Counted from the first letter of the stretch, positions 8,276 through 17,019 are shown. The stretch: 64,000 nucleotides of DNA from Citrifermentans bremense (GCF_014218275.1 NZ_AP023213.1:3724501-3788500), one strand, 5' to 3'. Numbers and translations are program-made. The notes: generated by a model not told the origin, from the letters alone.

Positions 8276-9966
8276 TTCCCCCGCTTCCCCTTTGGCCCTT
8301 TTCCTGCGCCGGCCGCGGCCGCACCTTCCAGCGCCATCGGGTCGGCAGGGTCGAGTTTGAGCGCAGCGGCGAAGTGACTGGCCGCGCCGGAGCGGTCTCC
8401 CTGCTCCAGGGCCAGCTCTCCCAACGCCAGCAGCGCAGGGAGGTGCCGCGGCACCAGTTGCAGCACCTTCTGATAGGATCGGGCGGCCCCCTTCAGGTCA
8501 CCCAGGCGCGCCTGCAATCCCCCGAGCTGGAGCCAACCCCAGGGGTTGTCCGGCTCGGCCTTCACCATGCCACGGTACAGCCGGAGCGCCCCCTCCCAGT
8601 CCCCCTGCTGCTCCAGGGATTCGGCGCAGAGCATCTCGGTGACGAAGCAGTACCCCAAAAGGGCGCGCTGCGCCGCATAGGCCGCCTGGGTGAAGACCGC
8701 CTTGCGCCCGGCCTTCTCCAGCGCCTTCAGCATCGCCTGGCGCGACCGCTCCACGAACGGGTCGCGACGCACCAGGAACCCCTCGCCGCGCTCTTCCTCG
8801 AAGAGGTCTGACGGCACCCCCTCTTCCCGCACCGCACGGGCCAAAAGCTCCGTTCCCGGGTAGTAGACCAGCGGGGAAACCTGCCCATCGTGCGGGCGGA
8901 TGCTCTCGATGAGTTGCACCGTCTGCCGCAGGTCCTCCTCCCCTTCCCCCGGAATCCCCGTGATCAGGTAGACCGACAGGTTGATCCCAGCGCGCCGCAC
9001 CGCCGCCGCGGCCCGCTCCACCTCGGGAGGGAGGATCCTCTTCCCCAACGCCTTCAGCATCTGCGGAGAGCCCGATTCGACCCCGAACTGGATGCACTCG
9101 CAGCCGGCCTTTTTCATGGCGACCAGCATCTCCTCGTCCACCGCATTCACCCGGGACTGGCAGTTCCACATGACGTGAAGCCGCTCCTCCCGGAGCAGGC
9201 GGCAGATCTCCAGCACCCGGCCCCGGTTGGCGGTGAAGGTGTCGTCGCGGAAGGAGAAGTAGATCAGGCCGTAGCGCTCCTTGAGCATGCGGATCTCCCG
9301 CACCACCGCTTCCGGCGACCGGAAGCGGACCCCGCGCCCCCAGAACAGGGGCGAGGAGCAGAAGAGGCAGCTGGCCGGGCAACCGCGGGAGGTGATCACG
9401 AACTCAAGCTGGCGCCGAAAGTCGACGCCTACGCTGTCGCCTTCAGCCTCTCCGGGAAGAGGGAGGAGGTCCAGGTCGGCGATGGGAGCCCTGGGCGCGC
9501 TCAGGCAGGCTTTGCCGTCGGTGCGGTAGGCAAGCCCCGCCACCTGGCCAAAGGAGCTTCCCTCGGCCTTGGCCTGCGCCAGCTCGCAAAGCGTCACCTC
9601 CCCCTCGCCGAGCACCACCAGGTCGACCTCGGGGTGCCCCGCCAAAAGCTCACGCCAGCAGTGGGTCGCGTGCGGCCCCCCTAGCACCACCAGGCAGCGC
9701 GGGTCGAGTTCCTTGGCGAGGGAGGCCAGGCGCAGCGACTCAACCCGGTTGTGGGTGAACTGCGACACACCGAGGATGTCGGGGCGCAGTCGCGTCAGAA
9801 GCGCCCTCACCTCGCGCCAGCTGGAACCGGAGAGGTTCGCAAGTGTCACCTGGTGACCCGCCTGAAGCAGCACGGCGTGCAGGGAGAGGAGCCCTGCCGG
9901 CAGCAGGGAGGTGAAAGGGTCTTCAGCGCCTTCGGGATGGCATTTGTAGGCAAGGACGATCTTCAA
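8272..9966 (-). CDS. B12-binding radical SAM protein with TPR tail
   Basis: 564 residues. An N-terminal cobalamin-binding Rossmann-type domain (about 1-140) is followed by a radical SAM barrel with the cluster motif GCPASCLFC (about 190-202) and then a C-terminal helical region (about 435-545) with tetratricopeptide-like repeats (EPDNPWGWLQLGGL, VPRHLPALLALGELALEQG, DPADPMALEGAA). This architecture belongs to the large B12-radical SAM class (methyltransferases and ring or backbone rearrangements); the substrate cannot be read from sequence. The apparent start is TTG (9966) with no strong ribosome site. The tail is Gly/Lys-rich. The gene stands alone between two terminators. Confidence 0.85.
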   Translation of the reverse strand: MKIVLAYKCHPEGAEDPFTSLLPAGLLSLHAVLLQAGHQVTLANLSGSSWREVRALLTRLRPDILGVSQFTHNRVESLRLASLAKELDPRCLVVLGGPHATHCWRELLAGHPEVDLVVLGEGEVTLCELAQAKAEGSSFGQVAGLAYRTDGKACLSAPRAPIADLDLLPLPGEAEGDSVGVDFRRQLEFVITSRGCPASCLFCSSPLFWGRGVRFRSPEAVVREIRMLKERYGLIYFSFRDDTFTANRGRVLEICRLLREERLHVMWNCQSRVNAVDEEMLVAMKKAGCECIQFGVESGSPQMLKALGKRILPPEVERAAAAVRRAGINLSVYLITGIPGEGEEDLRQTVQLIESIRPHDGQVSPLVYYPGTELLARAVREEGVPSDLFEEERGEGFLVRRDPFVERSRQAMLKALEKAGRKAVFTQAAYAAQRALLGYCFVTEMLCAESLEQQGDWEGALRLYRGMVKAEPDNPWGWLQLGGLQARLGDLKGAARSYQKVLQLVPRHLPALLALGELALEQGDRSGAASHFAAALKLDPADPMALEGAAAAGAGKGPKGKRGK

Positions 9967-9976
9967 TCTGCACCCA

Positions 9977-10006
9977 TAAAAAAATCCGGCCCAGAGGGCC
10001 GGATTC
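9977..10006 (-). terminator. terminator of the LysM-NlpC/P60 gene
   Basis: On the minus strand AATCCGGCCC-tct-GGGCCGGATT is followed by a run of seven T. It lies 24 bases past the stop of the upstream gene and ends just before the TTG start of the radical SAM gene. Confidence 0.88.
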
Positions 10007-10029
10007 GGAAGTTCGTTGTTTCTTCTCTG

Positions 10030-11055
10030 CTAGTTGCTGCTGGTCAGACCGAGCGCGTCGTTTTCCAGCATCTCCTCCGGGTTCTCCTCCTCGACCCCGA
10101 GGATCAGGTCGTCCAGCTTGAACACGTCAGGATTGACCTTGGCGATCCGTTTGGCGCCGAGGAAGCGTGAACGGTAGTATGAGGTGTTGAGCGAGGATAT
10201 GACCACCCGGCGGTCGCGCGAGGAGGCGTGGATCATCTTGTTGTTGCCCAGGTAGATCCCTACGTGTGACGGATAGGAGGCGTAGGTGGCGAAGAAGATG
10301 AGATCCCCCTTCTGCAGGTCCCCGGGCGCCACCGCGTTCCCCACCTCGAACTGCTCGCGGGCTGTGCGCGGCAAGGCGACCTCCAGGTCTCGGAACACGT
10401 GCTGCACGAAGCTTGAGCAGTCGATGCCGGAGCGGGAACTCCCGCCGAAGCGGTAGCGGGTCCCCAGGAAACCGTAGGCCGATTTCTTCAACTCCTTCAG
10501 GTTGTCCACCTTGAGCTCTGCGTTCTTGGCGAGGTCGACCTGCTGCTCAGGTTCGAGCGCGGTCAATTCCTGCAGGCTCTGCTCGTAATCCTTCTCGTTA
10601 AAAAGGTCGCCGTGACGCAGTTGCAGCTTTTTAACCACCTTGACCTTCGGTTCCTCGGCGGGTTCGCTCTCCTTGAGCACCAGCACCTTTCCGGCTTTGA
10701 CCTTGCTGCCGCGCAGACCGTTCAGACGCTTCAGCTCAGCTACGGAGACGCCGGTCTTCTTGGCGATGCGGGAAAGGGTTTCGCTTTTCTTCACCTTGTA
10801 AACCGCACTCGATGCGGCCTCGTTTTTTCCCTCGGAAACCGAGCGCGCGGGAATGACCAGGACGACGCGCGGCTTCACGCTGTTGCCAACCAGGTTGTTC
10901 GCCGCTTTCAGTTCTTCGACGGTGACGTGATATTTTTTGGCGAGGGAATATAGGGTTTCATGCTTTTTAACGCGGTGGGTCTTGGCAGCGAAGGAGAGCG
11001 AAGGGACGGAGAGCATGAGAAGGCATAAGGCGATTAGCTTGACGCATTTTATCAT
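10030..11055 (-). CDS. LysM and NlpC/P60 cell-wall hydrolase
   Basis: 341 residues. An N-terminal signal peptide (about 1-23) is followed by two LysM peptidoglycan-binding modules (about 25-70, HRVKKHETLYSLAKKYHV, and about 85-130, YKVKKSETLSRIAKKTGV), a linker, and an NlpC/P60 cysteine peptidase domain (about 190-315). The catalytic Cys lies in IDCSSFVQHVF, the His in YPSHVGIYLG, with MIHASSRDR as the third site. It most likely cleaves peptide cross-links in periplasmic murein. The ATG has GGAGG 5 bases upstream. A near-consensus promoter is at 11099-11127 and a terminator follows the gene. Confidence 0.93.
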   Translation of the reverse strand: MIKCVKLIALCLLMLSVPSLSFAAKTHRVKKHETLYSLAKKYHVTVEELKAANNLVGNSVKPRVVLVIPARSVSEGKNEAASSAVYKVKKSETLSRIAKKTGVSVAELKRLNGLRGSKVKAGKVLVLKESEPAEEPKVKVVKKLQLRHGDLFNEKDYEQSLQELTALEPEQQVDLAKNAELKVDNLKELKKSAYGFLGTRYRFGGSSRSGIDCSSFVQHVFRDLEVALPRTAREQFEVGNAVAPGDLQKGDLIFFATYASYPSHVGIYLGNNKMIHASSRDRRVVISSLNTSYYRSRFLGAKRIAKVNPDVFKLDDLILGVEEENPEEMLENDALGLTSSN

Positions 11056-11098
11056 GAATCCTCCTTCATTGTTTTAAAAAATACCGCAGGCGCCAAAG

Positions 11099-11127
11099 TT
11101 TATATAACAAAAGTTGCCTGATGTCAA
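11099..11127 (-). promoter_or_regulatory. strong sigma-70-type promoter for the LysM-NlpC/P60 gene
   Basis: On the minus strand TTGACA (11127-11122), a 17-base spacer and TATAAA (11104-11099) are near-perfect. The transcript start would fall near 11092, with a leader of about 37 bases. Confidence 0.75.
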
Positions 11128-11182
11128 CCAATTGATCGTATTGCTAAGAAATATTTTTTAAATGGTTTGTAAAATCAGGCGG

Positions 11183-12349
11183 TTAGCGCCGGCGGTTTTC
11201 CTCCTTCAAGGGCTTGCGCTCCGCCGTGACGCGGATGAGGGAGCGGTCCATGTTCACCACTACGACCCCCGGGGGAAGCTTGATCTGCTCCTTGCTGATC
11301 TGGATGCTGTTGTTCCCTTCCTTCACCTTGGAAAGGTCGAGGTCCACCACGATGTCGAGCTGTTTGGGCGAGACGAGGTTCGAAAACGACTTGAGCTGCA
11401 GGTCGACCTGGTCCGGGTAGCTGCGGGTCAAGGTGAGCGTGTCGGGGAGGTTATGGAAGGTGACCGGTGCAGTTATGGTCAGGATCTCACCCTGGCGGAA
11501 GGTGATCAGCAGCCAGCAGATAACCACCGTGCAGAGGATCGCCACCTTGGGCCAGAGGTTGGAGAAGAGCCGCGACCTGAGCCCCACCCTCTGCTCTTCC
11601 GGGGAGAGGGGCTGCAGCAGGGAGGTGAGTTTCTCGTGAAGTTCCGCGGCGGAGGCGACCGGCTGCAATTCGCCCCCTATGGAAAGGGAGACCTCCCCAC
11701 GCTCCTCGGAAACCACCACGATGGCGGCGTCGGAGCGCTCCGACAAGCCGAGTGCTGCCCTGTGTCTCGTCCCCAGGTGCTGCGGCACCTCTGCGCTCAC
11801 CGAAAGCGGCAGATGGCAGGAGGCAAGCGAGACCCTGCCGTCCTTGATCAGCACCGCTCCGTCATGCAGCGGCGAAGTGGGGATGAAGATGCTGCTGATC
11901 AACGAACCGCTCACCAGGGAATCCAGGGGAACGCCGTGCAGGATGTGGTCGTCCAAAAGCTCCTCGCGCTGGAAGACGACCAGCGCGCCGATGCGCTGGG
12001 AGGCCAGGGAGAAGACGGTTGCCGAGAACTCCATGAGGTCGATGCGCAGCGTGTTCTCCTCGCGGTCGAAGAAGTTGCGCAACAGGCTGAACCGGTAGAG
12101 GGCCTGGCGGATCTCCGCCTGGAACACCACGATCAAGAGCACCAGCAGCACGGTTCCCAGTTCCTGCAGGATCCAGCTGGTCATGAAGAGCCCGAGGTTC
12201 TTGGTGATGAAGTAGATCACCCCAAGAAAGAGCAGTCCCAGGACGACCTGGAGCGCCTTGGAGTTCTTGAACCAGCTGTAAAGCTGGTAGACCAGGAAGG
12301 TCATGATGAGGATGTCTGCGATGTCCTGGGGCCGGAATTGCGGGAGCAA
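11183..12349 (-). CDS. cdaA: CdaA-type diadenylate cyclase fused to a YbbR/CdaR domain
   Basis: About 388 residues from a TTG start at 12349, chosen because AGGAGG stands 6 bases upstream; a longer reading to 12412 adds an Arg-rich stretch. Three membrane helices (about 10-95) precede the DAC domain (about 105-225), whose catalytic motifs are PLHDGAVLI and GTRHRAALG. It makes cyclic di-AMP from two ATP. A further membrane span (about 275-295, VAILCTVVICWLLITF) and one YbbR-like repeat (about 300-385) follow. In Firmicutes the cyclase CdaA and the YbbR regulator CdaR are separate neighbouring genes; here both are in one chain with the YbbR part predicted outside the cytoplasm. Confidence 0.92.
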   Translation of the reverse strand: MLPQFRPQDIADILIMTFLVYQLYSWFKNSKALQVVLGLLFLGVIYFITKNLGLFMTSWILQELGTVLLVLLIVVFQAEIRQALYRFSLLRNFFDREENTLRIDLMEFSATVFSLASQRIGALVVFQREELLDDHILHGVPLDSLVSGSLISSIFIPTSPLHDGAVLIKDGRVSLASCHLPLSVSAEVPQHLGTRHRAALGLSERSDAAIVVVSEERGEVSLSIGGELQPVASAAELHEKLTSLLQPLSPEEQRVGLRSRLFSNLWPKVAILCTVVICWLLITFRQGEILTITAPVTFHNLPDTLTLTRSYPDQVDLQLKSFSNLVSPKQLDIVVDLDLSKVKEGNNSIQISKEQIKLPPGVVVVNMDRSLIRVTAERKPLKEENRRR

Positions 12350-12529
12350 CAGTTTCCTCCTTGAGGAGATGACGCCGGAGAGTGAGCAGCGCCGCCGCCG
12401 GTTCTTCACCACCCGTTTTGAAGTGAACCGGAAGAGGCGGGACCGCTTTTTGCTGGCAAGAGGGGGCGCTTTATGTTAAAAATCAAGGCTTGCCAACCCT
12501 TTCCACCACGGGAAGAGGTTAAAATTTAT

Positions 12530-12546
12530 AGCATTTCACGCGCCAA
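12530..12546 (-). promoter_or_regulatory. weak sigma-54-like element upstream of cdaA
   Basis: On the minus strand TTGGCGCG-TGAA-ATGCT keeps GG and GC 10 bases apart, but the -12 block is ATGC rather than TTGC. It overlaps the ubiE leader and is about 180 bases from the cdaA start. Confidence 0.25.
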
Positions 12547-12560
12547 AAAGGTAGGAAAAT

Positions 12561-13271
12561 ATGTACGCATTGTCGGAAAAGGGTGAACGTATCCGCGCCA
12601 TGTTCGGGAGCATCGCCCCGCGCTACGATCTTTTGAACAGGCTTCTTTCCCTGGGGATTGACCGCCGCTGGCGCCGCTTCGCGGTAAAGCAGATCGGGGT
12701 CAAGGGACCCGGGCGCGTGCTCGACGTCGCCACCGGCACCGGGGACGTGGCGCTGGAAATCGCCTCCCAGACCCCTGCCTCCGTCAGCATCGTCGGCATC
12801 GACTTCACCCCCGAGATGATAGATTTGGGGAAGGTGAAGGTTGAGGGATCGCGCCACTCCGGCCGGATCACCCTGCAGGTGGCGCCCTGCGAAGAGATCC
12901 CTTTCGAGGACGGGAGCTTCGACGCTGCCACCATATCCTTCGGCATCAGGAACGTGGTGGACCGGATCAAGGGTCTCACCGAGATGCACCGGGTGCTCAA
13001 GGAGGAGGGAAAGATCGTCATCCTTGAGTTCTCAACCCCTACTCTCCCCATCTTCAAGGACCTGTACCATTTCTACTTCCTGAAGGTGCTCCCCAAGATC
13101 GGCGGCGCCTTCTCCAGGTTCAGCGCCTACCAGTACCTGCCGGATTCCGTCCTGGAGTTTCCTCCAAGGGAGGTGTTCAAGGGGATGATGACACAGGTGG
13201 GGTTCAAGGACGTGCGGCACTTCGACCTGACCGGCGGCATCGCCACCGTCTACGTCGGCACGAAGAAGTAA
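12561..13271 (+). CDS. ubiE: demethylmenaquinone methyltransferase
   Basis: 236 residues, the normal size of MenG/UbiE. It transfers a methyl group from S-adenosylmethionine to demethylmenaquinone, the last step of menaquinone synthesis. SAM-binding motif I VLDVATGTGDVALEI (about 54-68), the family motif FGIRNVVD (about 130-137) and the tail GGIATVYVGTK are all present. The ATG has a GGTAGG-type ribosome site. It is divergent from cdaA. Menaquinone is the respiratory quinone expected in Geobacter-type anaerobes. Confidence 0.96.
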   Translation: MYALSEKGERIRAMFGSIAPRYDLLNRLLSLGIDRRWRRFAVKQIGVKGPGRVLDVATGTGDVALEIASQTPASVSIVGIDFTPEMIDLGKVKVEGSRHSGRITLQVAPCEEIPFEDGSFDAATISFGIRNVVDRIKGLTEMHRVLKEEGKIVILEFSTPTLPIFKDLYHFYFLKVLPKIGGAFSRFSAYQYLPDSVLEFPPREVFKGMMTQVGFKDVRHFDLTGGIATVYVGTKK

Positions 13272-13279
13272 GAATAGAT

Positions 13280-13330
13280 CGAGGTTGAGGTCGAGAGCAG
13301 TGCCGCTCGCCTCAACCTTTTTTTTGTTTT
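13280..13330. terminator. bidirectional terminator between ubiE and a methyltransferase gene
   Basis: GGTTGAGG.CGAG and its complement CTCG.CCTCAACC form the stem around a short loop, followed by eight T on the + strand. The left arm is a small direct repeat (gaggttgaggtcgag). It serves the convergent pair ubiE (+) and the gene ending at 13312 (-), whose stop lies in the T run. Confidence 0.7.
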
Positions 13331-13890
13331 TGAAACAGCACCCGCGCAACCGGCGTCTCGAGACAGGCGTCCTCTTCCAGAAGCAGCACCCTCCCGTCGA
13401 ACGCAGCGAAGATGGTCCCCAACTCTCCGGGTTGCAGCAGGTATTCCTTCCGATGCTCCCCCTGCAGGCTGGGCGCGTCCAGTATCGTCTCCATCAGCAC
13501 CACTCCTCCCGGCGAAAGAGAGTCGACCAGCGACGGGAGCAACCCCCGCATCAGGAAGTTGAAGTTGAGGATCAGGTCGTAGCTTCCCTGCGGGCGCCAG
13601 TCGTCCAAGTCCGCCTCGACAAACCGTACGGAAACCCCTAGATCGGCCGCCCTCCTCCTCCCCCGTTCCAGCCCCACCGGTGAAATGTCAACGCCGCTCA
13701 CCTCGAACCCCTGCTGCGCCAGGTAGATGCTGTTGCGCCCTTCACCGCAGGCAAGATCCAGCGCCTTCCTCCCCGGGACCAGTGACAGTACCCTCACCAG
13801 GGAGTCGGCGAGAAACTTGGAGGGCCCGAGAGAGAAGAAGCGCTCAACCTCGCGGTAACGCCGGTCCCACTTGATGCGATCTCCATCCAT
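13312..13890 (-). CDS. class I SAM-dependent methyltransferase (TehB-like)
   Basis: 192 residues forming one Rossmann-type methyltransferase domain. Motif I ALDLACGEGRNSIYLA (about 40-55), the acidic strand end VSGVDISPVGLERG, VEADLDDW and YDLILNFNFLMRGLL are visible. The length and DLACGEGRN form resemble TehB/SAM-dependent detoxification methyltransferases, but the substrate (tellurite, thiol or other) cannot be assigned. The ATG at 13890 has a GGGG-rich ribosome site. It is a single-gene unit convergent with ubiE. Confidence 0.82.
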   Translation of the reverse strand: MDGDRIKWDRRYREVERFFSLGPSKFLADSLVRVLSLVPGRKALDLACGEGRNSIYLAQQGFEVSGVDISPVGLERGRRRAADLGVSVRFVEADLDDWRPQGSYDLILNFNFLMRGLLPSLVDSLSPGGVVLMETILDAPSLQGEHRKEYLLQPGELGTIFAAFDGRVLLLEEDACLETPVARVLFQKQKKG

Positions 13891-14049
13891 AGCCGCCCCT
13901 CCCCCCCGACGATTTGATCCTGGAAATCATCCGTACAATCGTGGCGCGCAATTGTCAACCCTTTCCCCCCGCGCTGTGCCCCTCCCCCCCTGTGCGACTT
14001 AATCTGTCACCGCCCCGTGGTTTCATGTAGAAAAACGAGGAGGTGCACC

Positions 14050-14316
14050 ATGATCTACCTTACCAACGACGCGCTGGACCAGGCAGTGTATTTCGAGATG
14101 AGGGGCAAAGAGGCTCTCCGTAGCCGCAACGGGCTGGACCAGGTCTACTACGGCCTTCTCGGCAACGGAGTCCATGAGGTGGACGTCACCCTGAAAAAAA
14201 GACGCGGGAGCGTCGAGGTCGCTTTCGGAAGTAGGAGCGAGCTTTTCAGTTTCGTTGAGGAAGACGAGCTGCGCCAGATGCTCGGCCGCATGGTCCGGGA
14301 GAAGACGGTGCACTAA
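14050..14316 (+). CDS. hypothetical protein, 88 residues
   Basis: A small cytosolic protein. The ATG at 14050 is chosen because GAGGAGG stands 6 bases upstream; an upstream in-frame extension to 14017 has no such site. No domain was recognised. It is mixed alpha/beta with a basic centre (LKKRRGSVEVAFGSRSE) and an acidic-then-amphipathic C-terminus (FVEEDELRQMLGRMVREK). Codon use matches its neighbours, so it is probably a real gene. A hairpin with an 8-bp stem (14330-14337 / 14353-14360, AGGAGCTG / CAGCTCCT) follows but lacks a T run. Confidence 0.65.
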   Translation: MIYLTNDALDQAVYFEMRGKEALRSRNGLDQVYYGLLGNGVHEVDVTLKKRRGSVEVAFGSRSELFSFVEEDELRQMLGRMVREKTVH

Positions 14317-14408
14317 GCTGCAATAACGCAGGAGCTGAGTCTGGTGGCGGCGCAGCTCCTTGGTCGCCCCTGCGCCGGCTCCGTCATGTGGTCGTCGAGG
14401 AGAATCTC

Positions 14409-14588
14409 ATGATAAGGTCGGTGTACTGGGCGGGAGTGGCCTGCGCTTTCTTGGCAGCGGCAGGGGGCTTTTCTGTTCCAGAGGCGCGATCCGCTTCAAT
14501 TCTCTCTCGACAAAGTGAGCCTTTTGCAATATATTCCGGGATACTGTATACAAATTATCCTGCCTTCAGTCCCGGCAGGAGCCGATAG
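14409..14588 (+). CDS. possible 59-residue exported peptide (doubtful)
   Basis: The ATG at 14409 has a perfect GAGGAG 6 bases upstream, and the first 30 residues look like a signal peptide (Arg, then [16 protein letters not shown], then a small-residue cleavage region). The remaining 25 residues have no recognisable fold, and the fumarase promoter lies inside the 3' half. It could be a decayed secreted-protein gene or chance. Apart from this and the hairpin at 14330-14360, I see nothing else in the gap between 14317 and the promoter at 14525. Confidence 0.3.
   Translation: MIRSVYWAGVACAFLAAAGGFSVPEARSASILSRQSEPFAIYSGILYTNYPAFSPGRSR
14525..14552 (+). promoter_or_regulatory. sigma-70-type promoter with overlapping palindrome upstream of fumarase
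   Basis: TTGCAA (14525-14530), a 16-base spacer and TATACA (14547-14552). The -10 is embedded in the perfect palindrome TGTATACA (14545-14552), a plausible operator for a dimeric repressor since a protein bound there would block the -10. Confidence 0.55.
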
Positions 14589-14631
14589 AGCAGATTGTCA
14601 CCATCATCCCAGCAAAAGGAGAAGAGAATCG

Positions 14632-16257
14632 ATGGCAACTCCAGAGTTCAAGTACCAGGAAGCCTTCCCGCTCGGACCGGACAGCACCAAGTACCGCCTG
14701 ATCCCGGATTCCAAGCAGTACGTGTCGGTGGCCAGCTTCGAGGGGCAGGAGATCCTCAAGGTGGCGCCCGAGGCGCTCACCATAGCGGCCAACACCGCGA
14801 TGAAGGACCTCTCCTTCATGCTGCGCCCGGAGCACAACGAGCAGGTGGCTAAGATCCTTGCAGACCCGGAAGCGTCCCAGAACGACAAGGGCGTCGCCCT
14901 CGCCTTCCTGAGAAACGCCGAGGTCGCAGCGAAGCTCGAACTCCCCATCTGCCAGGACACCGGCACCGCCATCGTCATGGGCAAGAAAGGGCAGCAGGTC
15001 TGGACCGGCGTCAACGACGAGGAGTACCTCTCCAAGGGGGTCTACAAGACCTACACCGAGGAGAACCTGCGCTACTCCCAGACCGTGGCGCTCGACATGT
15101 ACAAGGAGATCAACACCGGGACCAACCTCCCGGCGCAGATCGACGTCTACGCCACCAAGGGTGCGGAGTACAAGTTCCTCTTCATGGCCAAGGGGGGCGG
15201 CTCCGCCAACAAGACCTACCTCTACCAGGAGACCAAGGCGCTCCTTAACCCTGACAGCCTGATCAAGTTCCTGGTTGCCAAGATGAAGACCCTGGGGACC
15301 GCGGCCTGCCCGCCGTACCACCTGGCCTTCGCCATCGGCGGCACTTCCGCCGAAGCGTGCCTGAAGACAGTGAAGCTCGCGTCCGCCAAGTACCTCGACG
15401 CGCTTCCCACCTCCGGCAACGACGGCGGCCAGGCGTTCCGCGACGTCGAGCTCGAGGCGAAGCTCCTCGAGGAGGCCCAGAAGAGCGGCATCGGGGCCCA
15501 GTTCGGCGGCAAATACTTCGCCCACGATGTGCGCATCATCCGCCTGCCGCGCCACGGTGCCTCCTGCCCGGTCGGCATGGGGGTATCCTGCTCCGCGGAC
15601 CGCAACATCAAGGCGAAGATCAACAAGGAAGGGATCTGGGTCGAGCAGATGGACGACAACCCGGGCCGCCTGATCCCCGAGCGCTACCGCGGCAAGCACG
15701 AGCACGGCGTCAAGATCAACCTGAACCAGCCGCTCAAGGACGTGCTGGCCGAGCTGACCAAGCACCCGGTCTCCACCCCGCTGCTCCTCTCCGGAACCAT
15801 CGTGGTCGGCCGCGACATCGCTCACGCCAAGTTCAAGGAGATCCTGGACTCCGGCAAGCCGCTTCCCGAGTACCTGAAGAACCACCCTATCTACTACGCG
15901 GGCCCGGCCAAGACCCCGAAAGGGAAGCCCTCCGGCTCCTTCGGCCCCACCACCGCCGGCCGCATGGACTCCTACGTCGACCTGCTGCAGGCAAACGGCG
16001 GCTCCATGATCATGATCGCCAAGGGTAACCGCTCCCAGCAGGTCACCGACGCCTGCAAGAAGCACGGCGGCTTCTACCTCGGCTCCATCGGCGGCCCCGC
16101 AGCGATCCTCGCCGAGGAGAACATCAAGAAGGTCGAGTGCATCGACTTCCCCGAACTTGGCATGGAGGCGGTCTGGAAGATAGAGGTGGTCGACTTCCCG
16201 GCGTTCATCCTGGTGGACGACAAGGGGAACGACTTCTTCAAACAGCTCGGCATCTAG
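14632..16257 (+). CDS. class I fumarate hydratase ([4Fe-4S])
   Basis: 541 residues from the ATG at 14632, which has AAAGGAGAAG upstream; an open frame extends further 5' but contains the promoter. It interconverts fumarate and malate in the TCA cycle. Single-chain class I size and motifs fit FumA/FumB: Cys in [17 protein letters not shown] (about 105), EACLKTVKL (about 243) and [16 protein letters not shown] (about 305-320) for the iron-sulfur cluster. The C-terminal beta part has [13 protein letters not shown] and the KGNRSQQV loop. It is monocistronic, with its own promoter and a very strong terminator at 16307. Confidence 0.95.
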   Translation: MATPEFKYQEAFPLGPDSTKYRLIPDSKQYVSVASFEGQEILKVAPEALTIAANTAMKDLSFMLRPEHNEQVAKILADPEASQNDKGVALAFLRNAEVAAKLELPICQDTGTAIVMGKKGQQVWTGVNDEEYLSKGVYKTYTEENLRYSQTVALDMYKEINTGTNLPAQIDVYATKGAEYKFLFMAKGGGSANKTYLYQETKALLNPDSLIKFLVAKMKTLGTAACPPYHLAFAIGGTSAEACLKTVKLASAKYLDALPTSGNDGGQAFRDVELEAKLLEEAQKSGIGAQFGGKYFAHDVRIIRLPRHGASCPVGMGVSCSADRNIKAKINKEGIWVEQMDDNPGRLIPERYRGKHEHGVKINLNQPLKDVLAELTKHPVSTPLLLSGTIVVGRDIAHAKFKEILDSGKPLPEYLKNHPIYYAGPAKTPKGKPSGSFGPTTAGRMDSYVDLLQANGGSMIMIAKGNRSQQVTDACKKHGGFYLGSIGGPAAILAEENIKKVECIDFPELGMEAVWKIEVVDFPAFILVDDKGNDFFKQLGI

Positions 16258-16306
16258 GATGCCTTAGCGCCTGGCGCTACGGCCCGCAAGGCCAAGCAGA
16301 AAAAAG

Positions 16307-16345
16307 AAAAGCCCCCGTTGCCATTTCGGCAACGGGGGCTTTTTA
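16307..16345. terminator. strong terminator after fumarase
   Basis: AAAAGCCCCCGTTGCC and its exact complement form a 16-bp stem around a 5-base loop, followed by T on the + strand and able to act on both strands. It also lies downstream of cheX (stop at 16436). Confidence 0.93.
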
Positions 16346-16435
16346 GTTGGAGGATCAGCGGAGGGGGGGAGCGCTTGAAACCCGGAGGCCGGTGACCTAG
16401 AGGCTTTCCAGCCCCTAGCCCTTAGCCCCTGTCTT

Positions 16436-16936
16436 TTACATGTAGACCATGACCCGGAAGGTCAGTCTCCCGTCCATGGTGGTGAAGGGGATGGTGACCC
16501 CCTTGCACTGGACCACCATGCTGCCGTCGGCCGCGGACTGTTCGGGGGGGTCGGTGATCGGCCTCAGGCGTCCCGAGAGTACCAGGGGAAGCCCCAGGGC
16601 CACGCTTCCGTACTGCTCATGGTACTTGGTCTTGAACACGCCGGCGATGTTGTTGACCACCTCCCCAACCGCGTCGTTGATCGCTTCGTCGTCCGCCTCG
16701 TCCATCATAAGGAGCTGCTTCGCTATCTGCTCGGCCGGTCCTTTTTCGGTGGCGAAAAGGATGTAGCCGACACGGTCTCCGGCAACCCCGACGATGCCGA
16801 CCACGTCGCTGTGCAGCGGGTTTATCTTCTTCTCCACCTTGCCGGCGAAGATGTCCGTGTTCATGTAGCTTTTGAAGGTATCCTGCGTGGCGGACATGAT
16901 GGTGAACATGATCTCTTCGAAAGTGATGCTGCTCAA
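16436..16936 (-). CDS. cheX: CheX/CheC-type chemotaxis phosphatase, stand-alone
   Basis: 166 residues. The start is TTG at 16936, supported by AGGAGG 5 bases upstream. The protein has the CheX fold: an N-terminal helix, the beta segment VVGIVGVAGDRVGYILFATEK (shortened here in description to residues about 45-65), and the active-site helix with DAVGEVVNNIAG (about 87-98), whose Glu and Asn residues are those that dephosphorylate CheY-P or other receiver domains in the CheC/CheX/FliY family. No chemotaxis cluster is nearby, so its partner may be another receiver such as the REC-HD-GYP protein 0.8 kb away, which is inference. Confidence 0.85.
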   Translation of the reverse strand: MSSITFEEIMFTIMSATQDTFKSYMNTDIFAGKVEKKINPLHSDVVGIVGVAGDRVGYILFATEKGPAEQIAKQLLMMDEADDEAINDAVGEVVNNIAGVFKTKYHEQYGSVALGLPLVLSGRLRPITDPPEQSAADGSMVVQCKGVTIPFTTMDGRLTFRVMVYM

Positions 16937-16952
16937 GGCAACCTCCTGAGAC

Positions 16953-16988
16953 CAATTGACAACTGACGATTGACAATTGACAACTGAT
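16953..16988. repeat. AATTGACA-type short tandem repeat
   Basis: Imperfect units of caattgacaa / ctgacgattgacaattgacaactg stand just 5' of the cheX ribosome site. The same unit set recurs at 20990-21021 after asnS. Each unit contains TTGACA, so apparent -35 boxes here should be treated with caution. Confidence 0.65.
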
Positions 16989-17019
16989 GCTTGGTATTTT
17001 TCAGAGCGGGGCGGCTCCT

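Noticed and set aside
13935-13955. TGGCGCGCAATTGTC upstream of the 88-residue gene as a sigma-54 promoter
   Set aside because: The -24 GG is present but the -12 position reads TC rather than GC at the required spacing.
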